Positions 16,810 through 25,418 of a DNA stretch of 64,000 bases are shown in pieces (the stretch's first letter is position 1; the number at the start of each line of letters is the position of its first letter). Below the pieces are notes generated by a model. It saw nothing but the letters and a program-made list of their open reading frames with translations. It had not been told where the DNA came from and did no database searches. The translations under genes and the position numbers were made by a program. This DNA is from Comamonas thiooxydans (GTDB lineage: Bacteria; Pseudomonadota; Gammaproteobacteria; Burkholderiales; Burkholderiaceae_C): NCBI RefSeq assembly GCF_002157685.2, contig NZ_AP026738.1:4278001-4342000 (forward strand), given 5' to 3'.

Positions 16810-17316
16810 ATGTCTGAAGATCGCAAAGAGGCACAGGGCCGCAAGCCATGGCTCAAGCGCCTGGCCGAAGGCCTGATGGTGCTGGCCCTGGCCGGCATGG
16901 TGGTTGCCGTTTTCGTCAACGTGGTGCTGCGCTACGTTTTCCACACCAGCATCGTCTCCTATGAGGAGATCTCGCGCCTGCTGTTTGTGTGGCTGGTGGC
17001 CATCGGTGCCATCGTGGCGGCTTTTGAAGGCGCCCACCTGGGCTTCGACATGGTGACATCGCGGGTCGGCCCGGCCACCCGCAAAGTCCTGTTCTGGGTC
17101 TCGCAGCTGCTGATCGGCACCTGCATGGCCCTGCTGCTGTGGGGCTCCTGGGAGCAGGTTATTGCCGGCTGGAGCAGCTACAGCACCGTGCTGGGCTATC
17201 CCCTGGCTCTGGGCGCAGCGGCAACGCTGGTGCTGGCCATAGGCATGTTGCTGGTTGTGGTGCGCGACATGTTGCGCGGCACCCCGACCGAGTCTTCCGA
17301 AACCAGCGTGGAGTAA
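16810..17316 (+). CDS. TRAP transporter small permease (DctQ family)
   Basis: 168 residues with four hydrophobic spans (about 23-43, 56-76, 97-117 and 136-156) and the DctQ signature YEEISRLLFVWLVAIGA. The start ATG has AGGAGACA in front. It forms the membrane part of a TRAP transporter with the large permease encoded 6 bases downstream, driving uptake with an ion gradient. Its place between gluconokinase and edd suggests gluconate or a related sugar acid as the cargo. Confidence 0.9.
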   Translation: MSEDRKEAQGRKPWLKRLAEGLMVLALAGMVVAVFVNVVLRYVFHTSIVSYEEISRLLFVWLVAIGAIVAAFEGAHLGFDMVTSRVGPATRKVLFWVSQLLIGTCMALLLWGSWEQVIAGWSSYSTVLGYPLALGAAATLVLAIGMLLVVVRDMLRGTPTESSETSVE

Positions 17317-17322
17317 GGCGCC

Positions 17323-18603
17323 ATGATCGTCACCCTGATTTTTCTCGCCGTGCTGATCGGCGGCATGGTGATCGGCATGCCGATTGCCCATGCACTGATA
17401 CTCACCGGCGTCGCCCTGATGTGGCACCTGGACTTTTTCGACACCCAGCTGCTCGCGCAGAACCTGCAGGCCGGGTTCGACAATTTCCCGCTGCTGGCCG
17501 TGCCCTTCTTCATACTCGCGGGTGAGCTGATGAATGCCGGCGGCCTGTCGCGCCGCATCATCGATCTGGCCCGCGCCTTTGTCGGTCATATTCCGGGCGG
17601 CCTCGGTTATGTGGCCATCGGCGCAGCCGTGCTGCTGGCCTCGATGAGCGGATCGGCCATTGCCGACACCGCCGCGCTGGCCACCATTTTGCTGCCGATG
17701 ATGCGCGATCAGAAGTATCCCGACAGCTACAGCGCCGGCCTGCTGGCGTCGGGCGGCATCATAGCCCCCATCATTCCGCCCTCGATGCCGTTCGTGATCT
17801 ACGGCGTCACCACCAATACCTCGATCAGCAAGCTGTTTCTCTCAGGCGTCGTGCCCGGCCTGTTCATGGGTGCATTTCTGATCGGGGCCTGGTGGTTCAT
17901 CGCGCGCAAATACCAGCTGACCTCGGGTGAGCGCGTGAGCTGGGGCCTGCGCCTGAAGGCACTGGCCAAGAGCTTCTGGGCCATGATGATGCCGGTCATC
18001 ATTCTGGGCGGACTCAAGGGCGGCGTGTTCACGCCGACCGAAGCCGCCGTGGTGGCCGCGGTCTACGCGCTGTTCGTGTCCATGGTGGTCTACAGGGAGA
18101 TGAGCTGGAGCAGGCTCTACGAAGTCTTTCTGGGCGCATCCAAGACCACCGCCGTGGTGATGTTCCTCTGCGGTGCGGCCACCGTGACCGCCTACATGAT
18201 CACGCTCGCCGACCTGCCCAATATGCTGGCCGACAGCTTCTCGGGCCTGCTGGATCAGCCCATGCTCTTCATGGCCGTGATGATGCTCTTCCTGCTTGTG
18301 GTCGGTACCGCCATGGATCTGACCCCGACCATTCTGATCTTCGGTCCGGTCTGCGCGCCGCTGGCCGTCAAGGCCGGCATCGATCCGGTGTACTTCGGCT
18401 TCATGTTCATCTATGTGGGCTGTATCGGCCTGATCACCCCTCCAGTGGGCACGGTGCAGAACGTGGTGGCCGGGGTTGGCAGGCTGCGCATGGAAACCGT
18501 GATCAAGGGCACCAATCCCTTCCTGATGGTCTATGTGCTGCTGGCAGTGCTCTTCGTGATCTTCCCTCAGCTGGTCACGGGTCCGCTCAAATGGATGCAC
18601 TGA
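17323..18603 (+). CDS. TRAP transporter large permease (DctM family)
   Basis: 426 residues, the standard DctM length, with about eleven to twelve membrane spans. Family segments seen: FVGHIPGGLGYVAIGAAVLL, ASMSGSAIADTAALATILLP, SGGIIAPIIPPSMPFVIYG and GCIGLITPPVGTVQNVV, which form the scoop-loop transport sites. Translated just after the small permease and before the binding protein, giving the usual Q-M-P order. Likely carries gluconate given its metabolic neighbours; this is inference from context. Confidence 0.93.
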   Translation: MIVTLIFLAVLIGGMVIGMPIAHALILTGVALMWHLDFFDTQLLAQNLQAGFDNFPLLAVPFFILAGELMNAGGLSRRIIDLARAFVGHIPGGLGYVAIGAAVLLASMSGSAIADTAALATILLPMMRDQKYPDSYSAGLLASGGIIAPIIPPSMPFVIYGVTTNTSISKLFLSGVVPGLFMGAFLIGAWWFIARKYQLTSGERVSWGLRLKALAKSFWAMMMPVIILGGLKGGVFTPTEAAVVAAVYALFVSMVVYREMSWSRLYEVFLGASKTTAVVMFLCGAATVTAYMITLADLPNMLADSFSGLLDQPMLFMAVMMLFLLVVGTAMDLTPTILIFGPVCAPLAVKAGIDPVYFGFMFIYVGCIGLITPPVGTVQNVVAGVGRLRMETVIKGTNPFLMVYVLLAVLFVIFPQLVTGPLKWMH

Positions 18604-18724
18604 GAACGGCATTTCATTCATGAAAGCTTTTAAGTTCATAGCATGGTGCGCACTGGAATCAAGCGCACCACGACAGTTCCAATTTCATCAAAGGGCCCAG
18701 GCCCAAACAAGCAAGGAGACGGGT

Positions 18725-19732
18725 ATGCGTATCAAATTTGCAGTCGCAGGACTCACGGCAATGCTGCTGGCCGCAGGTGCCGTTCAGGCGCAGGACTTCA
18801 AGCCCCGCCTGGTGCGGTTCGGCTACGGCCTGGTGGAAGACTCCAACCAGGGTCGTGCCGTGCGCATGTTCGCCAAGGAAGTGGAAAAGGCCAGCGGCGG
18901 CAAGATGAAGGTCCGCGCCATCGGCAACGCCTCCCTGGGCTCGGACACGCAGATGCAGCAGGCCCTGATCGGCGGCGCCCAGGAAATGATGGTCGGCTCC
19001 ACCGCCACGCTGGTGGGCCTGTCGCCCGAGATGGCGATCTGGGACACTCCATTTCTGTTTGCCAACACCAAGGAGGCCGACGCCGTGCTGGACGGCCCCG
19101 TGGGAGAGAAGGTCAAGGCCACTCTGGAGCCCAAGGGCATGGTCGGTCTGGTCTATTGGGAAAACGGCTTTCGCAATCTGACCAACAACAAGCGCCCCAT
19201 CACCAAGCTGGAAGATCTGCAGGACGTGAAGCTGCGCGTGATGCAGAACAACGTCTTCCTGGACAGCTTCAAGACCCTGGGCGCCAATGCCGTTCCCCTG
19301 CCCTTCTCCGAGCTGTTCACGGCGCTGGAAACCAAGGCCGTGGACGGTCAGGAAAACCCCTTCAACACGGTGCTGTCGAGCAAGTTCTATGAAGTGCAGA
19401 AGTACCTGACCGTCTCCAACCATGTCTACAGCCCCTGGATCGTGACGGTCAGCAAGAAGTGGTGGGACACCCTGAGCCCTGCCGAGAAGAAGGTGCTGCA
19501 GGATGCTGCAATCAAGAGCCGTGAATTCGAGCGCAAGGATACGCGCGAAGAAGCCGCCAAGGCTCTGGCCGAGATCAAGACCAAGGGCATGCAGGTCAAC
19601 GAACTGCCAGCCGCCGAAGCAGGCCGCATGCGCGACAAGCTCGGCACCGTCAATGCCGGCATTGCCAAGTCCGTGGGTCAAGGCACCTGGGATTCTGTGC
19701 AGAACGCCGTCAAGCAAGCTCGCGCCAAATAA
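18725..19732 (+). CDS. TRAP transporter substrate-binding protein (DctP family)
   Basis: 335 residues from the ATG at 18725, preceded by AAGGAGA; the open frame back to 18620 lacks secretion features. Signal peptide KFAVAGLTAMLLAAGAVQAQ with cleavage expected after AQA or VQA. DctP motifs: LRVMQNNVFLDSFKTLGANA, with the arginine that pairs with the substrate carboxylate, and PFSELFTALETKAVDGQENP. It delivers the substrate to the QM permease. Sits between dctM and edd in one direction, in line with a gluconate uptake and degradation operon. Confidence 0.92.
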   Translation: MRIKFAVAGLTAMLLAAGAVQAQDFKPRLVRFGYGLVEDSNQGRAVRMFAKEVEKASGGKMKVRAIGNASLGSDTQMQQALIGGAQEMMVGSTATLVGLSPEMAIWDTPFLFANTKEADAVLDGPVGEKVKATLEPKGMVGLVYWENGFRNLTNNKRPITKLEDLQDVKLRVMQNNVFLDSFKTLGANAVPLPFSELFTALETKAVDGQENPFNTVLSSKFYEVQKYLTVSNHVYSPWIVTVSKKWWDTLSPAEKKVLQDAAIKSREFERKDTREEAAKALAEIKTKGMQVNELPAAEAGRMRDKLGTVNAGIAKSVGQGTWDSVQNAVKQARAK

Positions 19733-19831
19733 GCGCGCAACCATGGAGCCATGCCCCGGGCATGGCTCTCACTCATTCCAAGACAATGCCTGCGCCCCAA
19801 GCACAGGCATTGCTGCCCAAGGACTTTCATC

Positions 19832-21679
19832 ATGGCACTTCACCCCGTTCTGGACCAGGTGACGCGGCGCATCCAGGAGCGCAGCCGCGCCAGCCGCTCC
19901 GACTATCTGGCACAGGTCGATGCCATGGCCGCGCGCCCTCCGCAAGTACGCACCATGGGCTGCGCCAATGTGGCCCACGCCTTTGCGGCTCTGCCCGGCA
20001 CGGACAAGATTCGCATCGTTGAGGAAAAAGGCCCCAATGTCGGCATCGTCACGGCCTACAACGATGTGCTCTCCGCCCATGCGCCGTTTGCGCACTACCC
20101 CGAGATTCTGAAAGACGAGGCCAGACGCAACGGCGCCACGGCCCAGGTCGCCGGCGGTGTGCCCGCCATGTGCGATGGCGTGACCCAGGGCATGCCGGGC
20201 ATGGAGCTGAGCCTGTTCAGCCGCGACACGATTGCCATGTCCACCGCCGTGGCTCTCACGCATGACACTTTCGATGCGGCCCTGATGCTGGGCGTCTGCG
20301 ACAAGATCGTTCCCGGCCTGCTCATCGGTGCCCTGCACTTCGGCCACCTGCCCATGGTGTTCGTGCCTGCCGGCCCCATGACTTCGGGCCTGTCCAACAG
20401 CGACAAGGCCAAGATACGCGAGCAGGCGGCGCAGGGCCTGGTGGGCCGGCAGGAACTGCTGGCCGCAGAAAACGCGGCCTACCATGACCAGGGCACCTGC
20501 ACCTTCTACGGCACGGCCAACAGCAATCAGATGCTGCTGGAAGCCATGGGCCTGCATGTTCCCGGCACAGCCTTCATCAACCCCGCCGACGCGGAGCGCG
20601 AACTGCTTACACGCGAAGCCATGCGTACCGTGCTGTCCATCACCCGGGGCCGCCGCTTTGCCCCCATCGGCCATGTCGTGGACGAGCGCTGCATCGTCAA
20701 CGCCATGGTGGCCCTGCTGGCCACCGGCGGCTCCACCAATCACCTGATCCACTGGGTCGCCGTGGCCCGTGCCGCCGGCATCATCATCGACTGGGATGAT
20801 TTCGAGCAGCTGTCTGCGGTGGTTCCGCTGCTGGCCCGCGTCTACCCCAATGGCAGCGCCGATGTGAATCAGTTCCAGGCTGCAGGCGGCCCCGGCTATG
20901 TGATCGCCCAGTTGCTGCAGGCCGACCTCATGCATGGCGACGTGCTCACGGTGAGGCCCGAAGGGCTGGCCGCCTTCGGGCGCATCCCCCGTGTCGAAAA
21001 CCATCAGCTGCAATGGCGGGATGCGGGCAGCTCCGGCGATGACACCGTGCTGCGCCCTGCCAGCCGTCCATTCAGCCCTACGGGCGGCTTGAAACTGCTC
21101 AAAGGCAATCTGGGCCGCAGTGTCATCAAGATCAGCGCCGTACCTGAAGATCGCCACGCACTGCGGGCACCGGCATGGGTCTTTGATTCTCAGGATGAGC
21201 TGCAGGCGGCCTTCAAATCCGGTGCGCTGGAGCAGGCCTGCCAGACCAATGGCTTCAATGGCGTCGTCTGTGTGGTGCGCTGGCAGGGTCCGCAGGCCAA
21301 TGGCATGCCCGAGCTGCACAAGCTCACCCCTCCGCTGGCCGTTCTGCAAGGCAAGGGCTATGTCGTGGCCCTGGTCACCGATGGCCGCATGAGCGGCGCA
21401 TCGGGCAAGGTTCCTGCCGCCATCCATGTCAGTCCCGAAGCACTGGCAGGCGGCCCGCTGGCCAAGGTGCAAAGCGGCGACGTCATCGTGCTCGATGCCC
21501 CCACCGGCCTGCTGCAGGCCGAGCTGACGGATGCCGAATGGGAAGCCAGGCCGCTGGCCATCATGCCCGCCGAGCTGCAGCAGGCCAATCACCGCGGCCT
21601 GGGCCGTGAACTGTTTGCCGGATTCCGGCGCAATGCGCTGAGCGCAGAAGAAGGAGCTTGCACATGGCTGCTCAAATGA
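19832..21679 (+). CDS. edd: 6-phosphogluconate dehydratase
   Basis: 615 residues from the ATG at 19832 ([20 protein letters not shown]). Converts 6-phosphogluconate to 2-keto-3-deoxy-6-phosphogluconate, the first step of the Entner-Doudoroff branch. Family IlvD/EDD: the iron-sulfur cysteines are in [21 protein letters not shown] and [15 protein letters not shown]; further conserved parts are [19 protein letters not shown] and [19 protein letters not shown]. Its 3' end overlaps eda by 16 bases. It lies 99 bases after the TRAP binding-protein gene. Confidence 0.97.
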   Translation: MALHPVLDQVTRRIQERSRASRSDYLAQVDAMAARPPQVRTMGCANVAHAFAALPGTDKIRIVEEKGPNVGIVTAYNDVLSAHAPFAHYPEILKDEARRNGATAQVAGGVPAMCDGVTQGMPGMELSLFSRDTIAMSTAVALTHDTFDAALMLGVCDKIVPGLLIGALHFGHLPMVFVPAGPMTSGLSNSDKAKIREQAAQGLVGRQELLAAENAAYHDQGTCTFYGTANSNQMLLEAMGLHVPGTAFINPADAERELLTREAMRTVLSITRGRRFAPIGHVVDERCIVNAMVALLATGGSTNHLIHWVAVARAAGIIIDWDDFEQLSAVVPLLARVYPNGSADVNQFQAAGGPGYVIAQLLQADLMHGDVLTVRPEGLAAFGRIPRVENHQLQWRDAGSSGDDTVLRPASRPFSPTGGLKLLKGNLGRSVIKISAVPEDRHALRAPAWVFDSQDELQAAFKSGALEQACQTNGFNGVVCVVRWQGPQANGMPELHKLTPPLAVLQGKGYVVALVTDGRMSGASGKVPAAIHVSPEALAGGPLAKVQSGDVIVLDAPTGLLQAELTDAEWEARPLAIMPAELQQANHRGLGRELFAGFRRNALSAEEGACTWLLK

Positions 21680-22311
21680 CCGCCTTGTCCATCATGCAGG
21701 ATGCACCGGTGATTCCGGTCATCGTGCTGCACAACGCAGAGCATGCGGTGCCCATGGCCAAAGCACTGCTGGCGGGCGGCATCAGGGTTCTGGAGGTCAC
21801 GCTGCGCACGCCTCAGGGTCTGGCCTGCATAGAGGCCATCGCCAAGCAGCTGCCCGAGGCCATCGTCGGTGCGGGCACCGTGCGCAATGCGGCCGATGCC
21901 GCTGCGGCTGCTCGGGCTGGCGCAAGGTTTGCCGTCAGTCCCGGCTACACCAGCAAGCTGGGCCAGGCCTGCCGCGATCTGAACCTGCCGCTGCTGCCCG
22001 GTGTCGCAACCAGCAGCGAAATCATGATGACTCAGGAAGATGGCTTTACCGAGCTCAAGTTCTTCCCCGCTGTGCAGTCGGGCGGCATCCAGATGCTGAA
22101 GGCCTGGCAAGGTCCATTCGGAGAGCTGCGTTTCTGCCCCACGGGCGGCATCTCGCCCGGCAACGCGGCGGAGTTTCTGGCACTGTCCAATGTGGTCTGC
22201 GTGGGCGGGTCCTGGCTGGTCCCCGCCAGTGCCGTGGAGAGTGGCAACTGGTCGCTCATCACCGAGCTGGCTCAGGCCACACAGGCGTTGAGAAGCTATC
22301 GCACGGCCTGA
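21664..22311 (+). CDS. eda: 2-keto-3-deoxy-6-phosphogluconate aldolase (Eda)
   Basis: 215 residues from the ATG at 21664 (AAGGAG seven bases upstream); a TTG at 21658 is also in frame. Cleaves KDPG to pyruvate and glyceraldehyde 3-phosphate. Class I aldolase features: LEVTLRTPQG with the glutamate/arginine pair, IVGAGTVRN, AVSPGYTS, and the Schiff-base lysine in FTELKFFPA; phosphate site PTGGISPGN. Overlaps edd by 16 bases and is followed by a strong terminator, closing the gluconate unit. Confidence 0.97.
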   Translation: MAAQMTALSIMQDAPVIPVIVLHNAEHAVPMAKALLAGGIRVLEVTLRTPQGLACIEAIAKQLPEAIVGAGTVRNAADAAAAARAGARFAVSPGYTSKLGQACRDLNLPLLPGVATSSEIMMTQEDGFTELKFFPAVQSGGIQMLKAWQGPFGELRFCPTGGISPGNAAEFLALSNVVCVGGSWLVPASAVESGNWSLITELAQATQALRSYRTA

Positions 22312-22333
22312 GCAAGACAAGGCCTTATCCATA

Positions 22334-22369
22334 AAAAAAGCCCGGTCAGCTCAAGCCGACCGGGCTTTT
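22334..22369. terminator. bidirectional intrinsic terminator
   Basis: AAGCCCGGTC and GACCGGGCTT arms around a 10-base loop with A and T runs outside. Shared by eda and the convergent cydX. Confidence 0.9.
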
Positions 22370-22384
22370 CCATATCTTGACGAC

Positions 22385-22525
22385 TCAGGCATCCGGCAGC
22401 GACTTGGTTCGCTCCAGCAGCTTGCGACGCGTTGCCTCGTCATCCATCAGCTCGAACCAGATCGCATTGAGCACGGCAAAGGCTGCTGCCAGCGGCAGAC
22501 CCAGCAACCAGGCGAAATACCACAT
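22385..22525 (-). CDS. cydX: cytochrome bd oxidase small subunit CydX
   Basis: 46 residues starting MWYFAWLLGLPLAAAFAVLN, the hallmark of CydX/YbgT: one membrane span beginning with W-Y-x-x-W and a short charged tail. In E. coli this peptide stabilises the CydAB haem centres. The ATG at 22525 is chosen because it gives the exact family N-terminus; GGAAA lies just upstream. It is the last gene of the cydDCABX unit, 104 bases after cydB. Small enough to be missed by automatic annotation. Confidence 0.92.
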   Translation of the reverse strand: MWYFAWLLGLPLAAAFAVLNAIWFELMDDEATRRKLLERTKSLPDA

Positions 22526-22629
22526 AAGTTTCCTTTCATTCGGCCCATCCAATGCATGGGCCAACAATATTCGAACCGCCCCTCACACAGAAGGAAGAAC
22601 GCAGCATGGCGTCTGAGGGGCGTCCCATC

Positions 22630-23784
22630 TCAATACGAGTGACCCTGGCCGGTCACGATGGCTTTCACGTCCACCTTGCCTCGCAGCACCGAGTACACCC
22701 AGCTGGTGTAGGCCAGGATCAAGGGCAGGAAGATCAGCACGCACACCAGCATGATGAAGAGCACGACATGACTGGAAGACGAGTCCCAGACCGTCAGGCT
22801 GAAGCGTGGATCGATGCTGGAGGGCAGGATCATGGGGAACATGGCAGCGCCCACGGTCAGGATGATGCCCGCGATAGCCAGGCCGCTTGCCAGCAGCGCC
22901 AGCCACTCGCGACGGCTGCGCAGGCCGATGGCCACGATCAGCGGCATGAGCAGACCGATACCGGGCACCAGCCAGAGCCAGGGATAGGACTTGAAGTTGG
23001 CCATCCATGCACCGGCAGCCACGGCTGCGGTCTTGTTCAAGGGGTTGGAGGGACCGACGGGGTTGATCTCGCTGGTAATCACATAGCCGTTGATGCCCGT
23101 GGCCAGCCACAGGCCGGCGGCCGCAAACAGCACGGTGGTCAATACGGCAAACCATGTGCCGTACCTGGCCGCGCGGCTGGCGACTTCTCCATCGGTCTTG
23201 AACATCAGCCAGGCCGCACCATGCATGAGCAGCATGGACAGCGAGACCAGACCGCACAGCAGTGCAAAAGGCGTGAGCAGACCGAAGAAGCTGCCGTCGT
23301 AGTAAATGCGCATATCGTCACCCAGACGAAACGGCACGCCGAGAATCACATTGCCCACGGCCACGCCGAACAGCAGTGCAGGCACCAGACCCGTGATGCA
23401 CAGCACCCAGTCCCAACGGTTGCGCCAGGCCTCATCTTCATGTTTGCTGCGGAACTTGAACGCCACGGGGCGCAGGATCAGCGGCACCAGCACGGCAAAC
23501 ATGGCCAGGTAAAAGCCCGAAAAGGACACGGCGTAAAGCTGGGGCCAGGCCGCGAAGATGGCGCCGCCGCCCAGAATCAGCCACACCTGATTGCCTTCCC
23601 ACACGGGGCCGACGGAGTTGATGGCCGTGCGGCGCTCGACATCGGTCTTGGCCGTGGCGCGCAGCAGGCCCATGGCGCCGAGGTCAAAGCCATCGGTGAC
23701 GGCAAAGCCCACCAACAGCACGCCGAGCAGCAGCCACCAGATGAGGCGCAGCACGTCATATGAAATCAGTTCATGCAAGATCAT
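22630..23784 (-). CDS. cydB: cytochrome d ubiquinol oxidase subunit II
   Basis: 384 residues, close to the E. coli length of 379, with about nine membrane spans. Seen: LIWWLLLGVLLVGFAVTDGF at the N-terminus with the conserved D-G-F, GLLRATAKTDVERR, SVGPVWEGNQVWLILGGGA, and PYSAH-like regions replaced by TVWDSSSSHVVLFIM near the C-terminus. It pairs with CydA to make the high-affinity bd oxidase of the inner membrane. AGGAG precedes the ATG, and the gene begins 13 bases after cydA. Confidence 0.95.
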   Translation of the reverse strand: MILHELISYDVLRLIWWLLLGVLLVGFAVTDGFDLGAMGLLRATAKTDVERRTAINSVGPVWEGNQVWLILGGGAIFAAWPQLYAVSFSGFYLAMFAVLVPLILRPVAFKFRSKHEDEAWRNRWDWVLCITGLVPALLFGVAVGNVILGVPFRLGDDMRIYYDGSFFGLLTPFALLCGLVSLSMLLMHGAAWLMFKTDGEVASRAARYGTWFAVLTTVLFAAAGLWLATGINGYVITSEINPVGPSNPLNKTAAVAAGAWMANFKSYPWLWLVPGIGLLMPLIVAIGLRSRREWLALLASGLAIAGIILTVGAAMFPMILPSSIDPRFSLTVWDSSSSHVVLFIMLVCVLIFLPLILAYTSWVYSVLRGKVDVKAIVTGQGHSY

Positions 23785-23797
23785 TTGGTTGCTCCTC

Positions 23798-25387
23798 TCA
23801 GCTTTGGCCGCGTGCCAGCTTCTTGATCATGGGTTCGTAGAGGCTGAGGTGAGGTTCGCTCTCATGCTCGGGGCCCTTCTTGATGGCCTTGACCATCAGC
23901 TTGAGCTCGATCACCAGCAGCACGGTGTAAATCAGCACAAAGCCGGCAATGGTCAACAGCAAGGTGGAGGCACCCAGGTTGGACACGGCCATGGCCGTGG
24001 GCAGCACACCTTCGATGATCCAGGGCTGGCGACCCAGCTCGGCCACCACCCAGCCGCATTCGGCGGCAATCCAGGGCAGCGGAATCGAGAACACGGCGAC
24101 CTTGAGCAGCCAGGGGTAGGCGTCAAGCCTGTGGCGGGCAGCCAGCCAGAAGAAGGTGCCGGTCAGCACGATGAAGAACATGCCCAGGGCCACCATGACG
24201 CGGAAGGTCCAGAACAGCGGCCCCACCGGTGGCACGGTATCCATTGCCGCCTGGTGGATCTGCGCTTCGGTTGCCTTGCGGGGATCATCCACATAGCGCA
24301 TCAGCAGCAGGGCGTAGCCCAGATTGGCACCATTGTTTTCAAAGCGCAGGCGTGCCTCGGCAGGAATCTCGGCATCGGTCTTGGCCTTGCGAATGGTCTG
24401 CAACGCATCGTAGGCGTCGATACCATTGCGGATATTGCCCTCGGCACTCTTGACCAGTTCGTTGATGCCGGGAATCGGGGTGTCCAGAGAACGTGTACCG
24501 ATCAGGCCCATGACCCATGGAATGTGCACGGCAAAGTGGGTCTCGCGCGCCTCGCGGTCGGGGAAACCAAAGGCCGTGAAAGAAGCCGGTGCGGGCTCGG
24601 TCTCCCACATGGCTTCGATCGATGCCAGCTTCATCTTCTGGTGTTCCGAGGACAGATAGCCGGATTCGTCACCCAGCACCACCACCGACAGCGAAGCGGC
24701 CAGACCAAAGGATGCGGCCACCGTCATCGAGCGCTTGGCCAGATGGATGTGACGGCCCTTGAGCAGATACCAGGCCGAAATGCCCAGCACGAACAGCGAG
24801 GCCATGACGTAGCCCGCCGACACCGTGTGCACGAACTTGGCCTGCGCCACGGGATTGGTGAGCACGGCAAAGAAGTCATTCACTTCCATGCGCATGGTCT
24901 GAGGGTTGAAGCTCGCCCCCACGGGGTTCTGCATCCAGCCATTGGCGACCAGAATCCATAGGGCCGAAAAGTTGGTGCCTATGGCCATCAAGCAGGTGAC
25001 GATCAGGTGCTTGACCTTGGAGAGGCGATCCCAGCCAAAGAAGAACAGGCCAACAAAGGTCGCTTCCATGAAGAAGGCCATCAAACCCTCGATCGCCAGC
25101 GGCGCACCAAAGATGTCGCCCACATAGTGGCTGTAGTAGCTCCAGTTCATGCCGAACTGGAACTCCATCACCACGCCGGTGGCCACACCCATGGCGAAGT
25201 TGATGCCGAACAGCACGCCCCAGAACTTGGTCATGTCGCGCCAGATGGCTCGTCCGGTCATCACATACACCGTCTCCATGATGGCAACGAGTATGGACAG
25301 GCCCAATGTCAGCGGCACAAACAGAAAGTGGTAGAGCGCCGTTATCGCAAACTGCAGTCGCGATAAATCGACGATATCGAGGTCCAT
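23798..25387 (-). CDS. cydA: cytochrome d ubiquinol oxidase subunit I
   Basis: 529 residues (E. coli 522). Carries the haems: the N-terminal VDLSRLQFAITALYHFLFVP includes His20, equivalent to the b595/d-haem ligand His19 of E. coli. The quinol-binding loop is recognisable between HQKMKLASIEAMWETEPAPA and IPWVMGLIGTRSLDTPIPG, and GPLFWTFRVMVALGMFF carries the conserved region around the b558 methionine ligand. Reduces oxygen to water at low oxygen tension without pumping protons. Sits between cydC and cydB, 31 bases after cydC. Confidence 0.96.
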   Translation of the reverse strand: MDLDIVDLSRLQFAITALYHFLFVPLTLGLSILVAIMETVYVMTGRAIWRDMTKFWGVLFGINFAMGVATGVVMEFQFGMNWSYYSHYVGDIFGAPLAIEGLMAFFMEATFVGLFFFGWDRLSKVKHLIVTCLMAIGTNFSALWILVANGWMQNPVGASFNPQTMRMEVNDFFAVLTNPVAQAKFVHTVSAGYVMASLFVLGISAWYLLKGRHIHLAKRSMTVAASFGLAASLSVVVLGDESGYLSSEHQKMKLASIEAMWETEPAPASFTAFGFPDREARETHFAVHIPWVMGLIGTRSLDTPIPGINELVKSAEGNIRNGIDAYDALQTIRKAKTDAEIPAEARLRFENNGANLGYALLLMRYVDDPRKATEAQIHQAAMDTVPPVGPLFWTFRVMVALGMFFIVLTGTFFWLAARHRLDAYPWLLKVAVFSIPLPWIAAECGWVVAELGRQPWIIEGVLPTAMAVSNLGASTLLLTIAGFVLIYTVLLVIELKLMVKAIKKGPEHESEPHLSLYEPMIKKLARGQS

Positions 25388-25418
25388 GGTCAGGTCCTTT
25401 CTCTCGGTACTTTAAAAA

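Noticed and set aside
19769..21592. 607-codon open frame opposite edd
   Set aside because: Antisense shadow of a clear edd gene in GC-rich DNA; composition rich in G, H and Q as usual for such shadows.
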